A stretch of DNA of 21,771 nt from CAVURW01 sp963743595 (GTDB lineage Bacteria; Verrucomicrobiota; Verrucomicrobiia; Methylacidiphilales; UBA1321). Both the position numbers and the translations under genes were made by a program. How positions within the stretch are numbered: position 1 is the stretch's first letter; each line of letters opens with the position of its first letter. The notes beneath the pieces are model-generated. The model saw nothing but the letters and a program-made list of their open reading frames with translations, searched no databases and was not told the origin of the DNA. The stretch covers positions 1-21,771 of the forward strand of contig CAVURW010000168.1 in the NCBI GenBank assembly GCA_963743595.1, given 5' to 3'. This document shows positions 15,521-21,404 of this stretch, piece after piece.

Positions 15521-15727
15521 ATGCCCCAAAAACTCACTTGGAAAGACGCCGACGAGATCGCGTACGCCCTCATTGATAAGTTTCCTGATCAAGACCCGCT
15601 CAAACTCAGTTTCCCCAAGCTTCACAAGATGGTGATTGAGCTGGAGGAGTTCGGTGATCAACCGGACAAATCAAATGAAGGCATTATGGAAGCCATTCAG
15701 ATGGCCTGGTACGAAGAAGTAAAATAG
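15521..15727 (+). CDS. iscX: Iron-sulfur cluster assembly accessory protein IscX
   Basis: A 68-residue acidic protein matching IscX (YfhJ) over its whole length. It has LTWKDADEIAYALIDKFPDQDP, then VIELEEFGDQPDKSNEGIMEAI, ending in QMAWYEEV, in the family order W-x-D, A-L-x-D-x-x-P-D-x-D-P, L-E-x-F-x-D-x-P and S-N-E-x-I-x-E-A-I. IscX binds the cysteine desulfurase IscS and Fe2+ and tunes iron-sulfur assembly in the cytoplasm. Here it stands apart from any isc gene, four base pairs before ridA-pyrE, so it is likely cotranscribed with it. The start is fixed by family length. No Shine-Dalgarno is evident. Confidence 0.93.
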   Translation: MPQKLTWKDADEIAYALIDKFPDQDPLKLSFPKLHKMVIELEEFGDQPDKSNEGIMEAIQMAWYEEVK

Positions 15728-15731
15728 ACCC

Positions 15732-16682
15732 ATGAACTTAGAACGCACGATTGTTTCCGCCTCCGATGCCCCACCCGCTGTCGGCCCTTATTCCCAGGGA
15801 ATCGCCACACCGCATTTCGTTTTTCTCGCCGGGCAGATCCCGTTGGTCGGTCAGACCGGGCAATTGATCGAGGGCGGAATTACCGAGCAAACGGAGCAAG
15901 TCATCGCGAATATTCGCGCCCTTCTCGAATCGCAAGGCCTCACGCTCTCCAATGTCGTCAAGAGCACCGTTTTTCTGGCCGATATGAACGAATTCGCAGC
16001 GATGAACGCCGTCTACGCGAAACATTTTACGGATGCGCCGCCTGCCCGCTCGACAGTCCAAGTCGCGCGACTCCCTAAAGACAGTCGCGTCGAAATCGAA
16101 GTGCTCGCGCTGAAGCCGTCTAAACCGACCATCGAACTGCCGGAACACACGGCGGACCACGCAACTCTCGCGCGGGAGGTTTATAAAGCTGCCCACGTCT
16201 CCGGCAATTTCACCCTGCGATCTGGTGCCACAAGCACCGAGTACTTCGACAAATATCTCTTCGAAGCGCAACCGCAACTGCTGAAGAAGGTGGCGGCGGG
16301 AATGGTTCCGCTTTTGTTCCCCGGCGCTGATGCCGTGGCTTCGCTGGAAATGGGCGGCATCCCCATCGGAACAGTGATCTCGCAACTCACGGGTCTGCCT
16401 TTGCGATTTGTCCGCAAATTAGCGAAAAGCTACGGCACTTGCAAAATCGCCGAGGGCGGTTCCATTGCCGGGCAAAAACTCGTTATCATTGAGGACGTGA
16501 TCACCTCCGGCGGCGCGGTAATCGATGCGGCCGAGTCGTTACGTTCGGAAGGTGCGGAAATCCTAGGTGTCGTCTGCGTCATCGATCGCCAATCCGGCGG
16601 CAAAGAGAACCTCGCGGCAAAAGATCTGCCCCTGCGGTCGCTCTTCACCATGGGCGATCTCAAAGACGCCGCGGGTGTTTAG
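15732..16682 (+). CDS. pyrE: Fusion: RidA (Rid family deaminase) + orotate phosphoribosyltransferase
   Basis: A 316-residue protein with two complete enzymes. Residues 1-128 are RidA (YjgF/UK114): PPAVGPYSQGI, FLAGQIPL, and ARSTVQVARLPKDSRVEIEVLA, with the substrate Arg106 and the active-site Glu (121 or 123). RidA hydrolyses reactive 2-iminopropanoate or 2-iminobutanoate. Residues 129-142 are a linker. Residues 143-316 are orotate phosphoribosyltransferase: HATLAREVYKAAHVSGNFTLRSG, STEYFDKYLFE, FVRKLAKSYGTCKIAEGG, and the PRPP loop LVIIEDVITSGGAV at about 250-263. It makes OMP in pyrimidine synthesis. The ORF is uninterrupted and both domains look intact. It follows iscX by 4 bp and ends just before a strong terminator. 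The gene symbol refers to the C-terminal half. Confidence 0.9.
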   Translation: MNLERTIVSASDAPPAVGPYSQGIATPHFVFLAGQIPLVGQTGQLIEGGITEQTEQVIANIRALLESQGLTLSNVVKSTVFLADMNEFAAMNAVYAKHFTDAPPARSTVQVARLPKDSRVEIEVLALKPSKPTIELPEHTADHATLAREVYKAAHVSGNFTLRSGATSTEYFDKYLFEAQPQLLKKVAAGMVPLLFPGADAVASLEMGGIPIGTVISQLTGLPLRFVRKLAKSYGTCKIAEGGSIAGQKLVIIEDVITSGGAVIDAAESLRSEGAEILGVVCVIDRQSGGKENLAAKDLPLRSLFTMGDLKDAAGV

Positions 16683-16719
16683 CGCGTGCACGGATAAGTT
16701 TGCAATCAAACGATTTTAC

Positions 16720-16748
16720 GCGGCCTTCGGCCTACAGCCGCTTTTTTT
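16720..16748 (+). terminator. Rho-independent terminator after ridA-pyrE
   Basis: GCGGC pairs with GCCGC around a 12-nt loop (which itself can fold as GGCC/GGCC), followed directly by seven T residues. It lies 38 bp after the stop of the RidA-PyrE gene and closes the operon. Confidence 0.85.
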
Positions 16749-16930
16749 GGGCGAACGCAGGCATGTAGCAAAGTGCTGAATGACTTCCGTAACGCTTACC
16801 CTCTACCACTTCGTTAAGAAAACGTTGGTTTTCGATGCTACCAGCGTTTCATGTGGGCCAAGTGGTGCCTTATACCGAAATTAATTTACTTAGACTTGCT
16901 GCAGTCGATTCCAACTCACGCGGACAGTAC

Positions 16931-18334
16931 ATGTCTACGAAATGGATTATCTACATCGGCTCAAAAAGCGCAAAAATCGGAATCAGCTTTTCGGATACGC
17001 GCGGTTCTGAAAACAGTTTCGCTTTTGAAAAGGTCTGTGCTCTGACCTCCTATCACATCGTACCGTTCCTTTGTAGCCGGGTGGTGAACCATTTACAGAC
17101 GCGAGCTACAGATATCACGTTTGGACCTTTCAAATTCAACCGACAAACAATGAGTTATTACCGGATGGGTTTGTTTAAGAAGTCTCTAACGTCGACTGAT
17201 TTTCAGAGAAGTCTCGCTCATAAAAGTCGACTTCTTATCATGGATAATAAGGGCAAAGTGTGGTGGCGTGGATCAATTAAGCGAAACATGATATTTGCAG
17301 TGCCCGACGTGCTCAACGCCTGCCAACGCCTCCTGGTTTCGGGACAGACCAAACCCGTTTTCGGAGGACAAGAGCCGTCAACCGCGCCTGCCCCACAAAT
17401 CGAAGCTGCACTGGCGAGGTTAAAGGAGCGGCCAGCCTACCAGCACGACAATAAGATGGAAGTGTTCCGATTCGTTTTAGCCTGTGCACTAGGTCTAGTC
17501 AGTTCGGCTTTCGGTGGAATCCTGATCGCAGCGGTTTATTTGCTGGGGCTTTACCTGGTTTCTATGCTGAGTTTCAATTCCGTGGAGGTTAAGGCTTTTG
17601 CCGACTTTTTGGCCCCCACGTTTGGAGCTGCTCTCGGAGCCCAGGGGATGCGAGCTGCTCTTTTCTGGGCACGAAATCGGAATCGGTGGGCAGCCATTAT
17701 TCTTGGGGGTGTTTGTGGAATTGACGCTTTTCTAAGTCAGGCTTACTTCATTATCTTCTACTGGTCTTCTGCGAATATTCCTCCTCCGAATCAATGGTGG
17801 TTCTTTTTGCTCAACAACCCTCATGATCCCTACTTCGTTTACTACGCCAGTCTGGGAATTGTGATGTCGACGGGGGTTTTCGCCTACCTGGCCTATGAAA
17901 CGAGTCAGTCGGCCTTCTGCACGATTTCTAACACGTGGATGATTCGAGAACGATTTACGACCCAGTCGGGAAACTCGCGAGCACTTGTTTTGGCGTTTGG
18001 GCTTCTGGATCCCCGCCCGCTTGAAGCGCTTTTGTTTAAAAGAACCGCGAGTGAGACCGAGCCGCGCACGGTAGTCAACATCGAATACTCTTCCAAGTTT
18101 AGTGGCTCGGAACCCGCTCAACTTTTTGTTTCCGTGGGGGAAAGCCGAGGGCAGACGTTTTTCCTGAGGCCTACCGAGAGAGGTTTTTCCAGGGCTCTGT
18201 TCACAAGAAGCGAATTAGATTCCGTGATGAGAGAGTTTTCGCATTCCAGCGGCTCGACTAAAGGCTCTCTGCTGAATTTGGTCAGTGCACTAATGCCCTC
18301 GCACAGCAGGAGCGGTAGAGCGAGGCGTGGGTGA
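16931..18334 (+). CDS. Multi-pass membrane protein of unknown function
   Basis: A 467-residue protein that I do not recognise. The N-terminal about 150 residues are soluble and rich in beta-type segments (KWIIYIGSKSAKIGISF, ITFGPFKFNRQTMSYYRMGLF, RLLIMDNKGKVWWRGSIKR). They loosely recall a bacterial PH-like fold. The middle, about residues 175-350, has four or so membrane helices: VFRFVLACALGLVSSAFGGI, YLLGLYLVSML, AAIILGGVCGIDAFLSQ and YYASLGIVMSTGVFAYLAY. A second soluble domain of about 110 residues follows (ALVLAFGLLDPRPLEALLF, SGSEPAQLFVSVGESRGQTFFL). ATG 16931 is chosen over ATG 16835 because the latter adds 32 residues with no conserved look and the former has GGAC upstream. Its last 45 bp overlap uppP on the other strand. 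Confidence 0.65.
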   Translation: MSTKWIIYIGSKSAKIGISFSDTRGSENSFAFEKVCALTSYHIVPFLCSRVVNHLQTRATDITFGPFKFNRQTMSYYRMGLFKKSLTSTDFQRSLAHKSRLLIMDNKGKVWWRGSIKRNMIFAVPDVLNACQRLLVSGQTKPVFGGQEPSTAPAPQIEAALARLKERPAYQHDNKMEVFRFVLACALGLVSSAFGGILIAAVYLLGLYLVSMLSFNSVEVKAFADFLAPTFGAALGAQGMRAALFWARNRNRWAAIILGGVCGIDAFLSQAYFIIFYWSSANIPPPNQWWFFLLNNPHDPYFVYYASLGIVMSTGVFAYLAYETSQSAFCTISNTWMIRERFTTQSGNSRALVLAFGLLDPRPLEALLFKRTASETEPRTVVNIEYSSKFSGSEPAQLFVSVGESRGQTFFLRPTERGFSRALFTRSELDSVMREFSHSSGSTKGSLLNLVSALMPSHSRSGRARRG

Positions 18335-19456
18335 GGGGCGAGCGATGGGGGCCACCGGCACGTCAAGCTCGGCGTCATCGTCACGGTGATGCTTCGGCTT
18401 TTTTGTGGGCGTGGGCGTCGGCGTTGCGGTAGGCGTGGGCGAGGGTGAGGGCGAGGGTGAGGGCGAGGGTGAGGGCGTTGGGGTGGGAGTCGGGTTTGGG
18501 CTCACGTTTGTCACCGTGTTTGTGTCTATCGGCAAGGCTGGCGGTGCGTTCGTTAGGGGTTGCGGGACGGGGTCAGAATCGACGTTGGCGATAACGGCAT
18601 CTCCCGTGGAAACCGTGTCGGTTCCCGGCCCGCTATTCCCGTGTAAAAACGGGGGAGCCAGTAGGATGATTCCCAGGCTAATTCGATAAATGGCAAAACC
18701 ATTAAATGAGTTCGATTGCACAAAGCGCAGCAACCATTTCACTGCGAAAAACGCGACGATCGCCGATACAACAAAGCCAATTCCCGTATCGACCGCGATC
18801 TGTCCGATTGCCTGGTGATTGCTCTCTTCAGCCGGGGCCCGCAAGAGTTTCCATATGGAAAAACCACTGGCTAAAAACATCGTGGGAATTCCGATCAAAA
18901 ACGAGAACTCGGTGGCAGCCGGGCGACGCAGGCCCAGTAACATGCCCACCATGATGGTGGTGCCAGCACGGGAAGCGCCGGGAAAAGCCGCAGCTACCAC
19001 TTGCCCCAGGCCCATCGCCACCGCCTCCACCCATGTGATCTCTTCGCGGGCCAGCATCCCAGAGGCAAAGTACTCGATGCCCAAAATCGCCACACCACCG
19101 ATCAAGGTCGCCCAAGCCACCGGACCGATCTCTTCCGGCAATTTCAGGTTCATTTTTTGGGTAATTACGAATGTGACGACACACGTGATGAGAACCGAAA
19201 CGACGATCTTCTTCGCGTAATCCCGAGTCGTGCGATCCTCTAAATTTTGCAGAATGCCCGTTACTCGCGGCCAATAAACCAGAAGCGCCGCTGCGATGGC
19301 TCCCGCTTGAATCACCACATTAAACACGTCGCTCTCATGGGTGCCTAGAAGGTTCTCGGTGATGAGCAGGTGGCCCGTCGATGAAATCGGCAAGAACTCG
19401 GTCACGCCTTCCACCACACCTAAGAGCAGAATTTGCAAGTAATGCACAAAGTCCAT
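18290..19456 (-). CDS. uppP: Undecaprenyl-diphosphatase UppP (BacA) with Pro-rich C-terminal tail
   Basis: A 388-residue protein. Residues 1-272 are a full UppP: LLGVVEGVTEFLPISSTGHLL with the catalytic Glu16/Glu20, Ser26 and His29, and PGASRAGTTIMVGMLLGLRR with Arg163. There are eight or so membrane helices. The enzyme dephosphorylates undecaprenyl pyrophosphate to recycle the lipid carrier of cell-wall synthesis. Residues 273-388 are an extra tail: a Thr/Asn/Asp stretch, then 15-20 SP/TP repeats (PTPTPTPSPSPSPSPSP), a basic-acidic patch KKPKHHRDDD, and a final Pro-rich segment. Bacterial UppP usually ends near residue 270. The second Ser of the usual PGxSRS motif is Ala, which is tolerated in some members. 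It starts 20 bp after the GT2 stop, with GAGAG upstream of the ATG, and overlaps the convergent membrane protein gene. Confidence 0.92.
   Translation of the reverse strand: MDFVHYLQILLLGVVEGVTEFLPISSTGHLLITENLLGTHESDVFNVVIQAGAIAAALLVYWPRVTGILQNLEDRTTRDYAKKIVVSVLITCVVTFVITQKMNLKLPEEIGPVAWATLIGGVAILGIEYFASGMLAREEITWVEAVAMGLGQVVAAAFPGASRAGTTIMVGMLLGLRRPAATEFSFLIGIPTMFLASGFSIWKLLRAPAEESNHQAIGQIAVDTGIGFVVSAIVAFFAVKWLLRFVQSNSFNGFAIYRISLGIILLAPPFLHGNSGPGTDTVSTGDAVIANVDSDPVPQPLTNAPPALPIDTNTVTNVSPNPTPTPTPSPSPSPSPSPSPTPTATPTPTPTKKPKHHRDDDAELDVPVAPIARPSPTPRSTAPAVRGH
18438..18473 (-). repeat. 12-bp tandem repeat encoding Ser-Pro units in uppP
   Basis: Three exact copies of GGCGAGGGTGAG on the plus strand, flanked by degenerate GGCGTNGG units from about 18405 to 18490. 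They encode the SP/TP stretch of the UppP tail. The period is a multiple of 3, so slippage keeps the frame. Confidence 0.85.
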
Positions 19457-19476
19457 CGTGCTCTCATACCACGGGC

Positions 19477-20484
19477 TTATCCGTTTGTCTTGCGCAAGCT
19501 GTTTGGAGGCACATGCGCACCCCCCTCATACATGCCTTGAATGATGTAAATGGGGCGTTGTTTCACTTCGATAAAAAGGCGTGCCAGGTACTCACCCATG
19601 ATACCGAAGGAGAGCAGCTGGATTCCGCCTAGAAAAAGCATCACTGTCATGATGGAAGCGTAGCCGGGAACATCGACTCCAAAAAAGATGACGCGCAGAA
19701 ACAGAAAGGTGGCATAAGCGAAGGCCAACACCGAGATTCCCGCTCCCAAGTAGAGCCAGATGCGCAGGGGCAAGGTGGAGAATCCGATCACTCCATCCAA
19801 CGCGAAATTCCACAATTTCCAATAATTCCATTTCGTGGTTCCGGCGGCTCGTTCCGGTCGATCATAAGCGATTGTTTTTGTATTGAATCCGGCCAGAGCA
19901 AAAATGCCTTTCATGAAACGATTTCGCTCGGGAAACTGCTTAAGTGCATCGACCACCCGTCGATCCATGAGGCGAAAATCACCTACATTTTCCGGTAATG
20001 ACTCGGGTGAAATGACATTAAACAATCGGTAAAAGAGAGCCGCACTGGAGCGCTTAATCCATCCATCACTCTTGCGCGCAGCTCGCACTCCACAGACGAC
20101 ATCATAGCCCTCTTGCCAGTGCTTAATGAACTCGAGAATCAATTCGGGAGGATCTTGCAAATCGACGTCGATCGGCACGGCAGCGTCGCCATTGGCATGA
20201 TCCAAACCGGCAGTGATGGCGGCTTCTTTACGGAAATTACGCGATAAATTGAGTATACGAATGTGAGCATCTTTCTTGGACTCTTCTAACAGCGAATAAA
20301 GAGTGTCGTCCGTGGAGCCGTCATTAATAAATAATAGCTCGTATCGAAAGGATTCGGCCTTAAACACCTCCCGAATCCGAGTAATGAAAATCGCAATCGA
20401 TTCAGATTCGTTATAAACGGGTACGACTAACGTGATGAACGGAGGCTCGGGGCGCGGGACGAGAAGAGACTTCACCGGATTCAT
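19477..20484 (-). CDS. Family 2 glycosyltransferase, polyprenyl-phosphate sugar transferase type (GtrB/DPM-like)
   Basis: A 335-residue protein. The GT2 domain (about 15-230) shows FITLVVPVYNESESI, ELLFINDGSTDDT, LNLSRNFRKEAAITAGLDHA and PIDVDLQDPPE, with the metal-binding DVD at 106-108. It continues with GDFRLMDRRVV, RNRFMKGI and YDRPERAAGTTKWNYWKL, the usual order for DPM1/GtrB-type enzymes that load a sugar onto undecaprenyl phosphate. Two membrane helices follow (about 241-263 and 278-300), then FGIMGEYLARLFIEVKQRPIYI, the standard tail. The sugar cannot be told. It lies 20 bp upstream of uppP, so both probably act on the same lipid carrier pool. The start is MNPVKSLL; a long inverted repeat lies directly upstream and no Shine-Dalgarno is seen. 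Confidence 0.9.
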   Translation of the reverse strand: MNPVKSLLVPRPEPPFITLVVPVYNESESIAIFITRIREVFKAESFRYELLFINDGSTDDTLYSLLEESKKDAHIRILNLSRNFRKEAAITAGLDHANGDAAVPIDVDLQDPPELILEFIKHWQEGYDVVCGVRAARKSDGWIKRSSAALFYRLFNVISPESLPENVGDFRLMDRRVVDALKQFPERNRFMKGIFALAGFNTKTIAYDRPERAAGTTKWNYWKLWNFALDGVIGFSTLPLRIWLYLGAGISVLAFAYATFLFLRVIFFGVDVPGYASIMTVMLFLGGIQLLSFGIMGEYLARLFIEVKQRPIYIIQGMYEGGAHVPPNSLRKTNG

Positions 20485-20486
20485 CT

Positions 20487-20534
20487 GGGGAAAGAATACA
20501 CGAGTGCCGCCCTTGGCAATACGAATCTTTCCCC
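20487..20534 (-). promoter_or_regulatory. Inverted repeat directly upstream of the GT2 start
   Basis: GGGGAAAGA (20487-20495) and TCTTTCCCC (20526-20534) are perfect 9-bp arms, with an inner TGCC/GGCA pair. On the transcript one arm ends 2 nt before the GT2 ATG, so the fold would cover the ribosome-binding region. There is no T run, so terminator function is not indicated. Translational control is inferred from position only. Confidence 0.5.
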
Positions 20535-20549
20535 TCTACGGGAGCGCCT

Positions 20550-20820
20550 TCACTTTCCTGGCCCGATGAGCCACAAATATTCGATGTTGCCATCCCGTCC
20601 GGGCAAGGGCGATTCCATGGTTCCAAGTGTCTGTACGGGGTAGGCGTGCAGCCACGTGTGCAGATCCGCCACCACACGCTCGCGTACAGCGGGATCGCGC
20701 ACAATCCCGCCCTTACCGATTTCCGCGCGGCCAGCTTCGAACTGCGGTTTAATGAGCGCAATGAGGCGGCCGTTTGGAAGTGCAAGCATCGGAAATGCAA
20801 CCGGCAACACCAGACGTACC
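20550..20820 (-). pseudogene. tlyA: 3' remnant of tlyA inside the chimeric ORF
   Basis: Roughly the last 89 codons of a TlyA rRNA methyltransferase gene, lacking everything before the RLVLP segment. The break falls at the MSV-RLVLP transition, where TlyA normally reads a D-x-S-F-I-S-L-R-L-V-L-P type motif. The boundary is known only to within about 10 codons. It is 65 bp upstream of the GT2 gene, which suggests that tlyA was the original upstream neighbour. Confidence 0.75.
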
Positions 20821-21404
20821 GACATGTCGGCGGACGTAGTCTTGCTCCCGTCCGCCCTCCACACCGGGTCCATCTCTTGACCCCGCAGACGGCTCCACGG
20901 ACGTCCCTTGAAAGGGACGTACATCAGCCCGTCCGGCCCCAGGCATTTTAGAAGCACCTTTGCCCAAGCAGGATCAACCTGACTGTTCAGGTCATCTCCG
21001 GTTGCCAGCCGGAGCAAGGGCAGATCTTCCTGCATGCTCTCGCACACGAGGACCCAATCATTAAAGTCATGCGCCATGATCGGCGGGTTTTGAAAGAAGT
21101 TTGCGGCCCAATAGACCTCGTAGTCTGCCGCAGGATCGGCAATGGAAGTGAGGCAATGAATCGTCAGCCTGGCACGCTCCGCAATGTCCAGCGTGTCCGG
21201 CACCCGGTCTTCGTACGATTGACCGCGATAGGGAGGAATCTCGAAGGGAGGAATATTATCCCGGATGTACTCCACCTGAAATTTGGCATCTCCTGAGGGA
21301 TCCTGTGAACTTCCGCCCCCCATCCTCTTAGCTTCCAGATACCTCGGCAACGCGAGGCTGCCCCACGTAAGAAGGGAATTCTTAACGAAATCTCGCCTGT
21401 CCAT
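20550..21404 (-). CDS. Chimeric ORF: Tat-signal protein N-terminus joined to TlyA C-terminus
   Basis: A 284-residue ORF made of two unrelated parts. Residues 1-26 are a Tat signal (MDRRDFVKNSLLTWGSLALP). Residues 40-195 (YRGQSYEDRVPDTLDIAERARL, YWAANFFQNPPIMAHDFNDW, KCLGPDGLMYVPFKGRPWSR) resemble large exported proteins of unknown function that I recall as usually several hundred residues, so only their beginning is present. From about residue 196 (VRLVLP) to the end the sequence is the C-terminal third of TlyA, the 16S/23S rRNA 2'-O-methyltransferase: LIALIKPQFEAGRAEIGKGG, IVRDPAV, and SPLPGRDGNIEYLWL with the catalytic Lys and Glu. The S4 domain, SAM-binding motifs, and the first catalytic Lys and Asp of TlyA are absent. 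GGAGGAG lies about 5 nt before the ATG. The gene product is unlikely to be a working enzyme of either kind. Confidence 0.85.
   Translation of the reverse strand: MDRRDFVKNSLLTWGSLALPRYLEAKRMGGGSSQDPSGDAKFQVEYIRDNIPPFEIPPYRGQSYEDRVPDTLDIAERARLTIHCLTSIADPAADYEVYWAANFFQNPPIMAHDFNDWVLVCESMQEDLPLLRLATGDDLNSQVDPAWAKVLLKCLGPDGLMYVPFKGRPWSRLRGQEMDPVWRADGSKTTSADMSVRLVLPVAFPMLALPNGRLIALIKPQFEAGRAEIGKGGIVRDPAVRERVVADLHTWLHAYPVQTLGTMESPLPGRDGNIEYLWLIGPGK

Noticed and set aside
15738..16385. 215-residue open frame antisense to ridA-pyrE
   Set aside because: Arg/Asp/Gly-rich shadow. The sense strand has full enzyme motifs.
16683..16930. Possible small gene or RNA between ridA-pyrE and the membrane protein
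   Set aside because: Beyond the terminator at 16720-16748 I see no stable structure, start signal or conserved peptide. It is most likely a promoter region.
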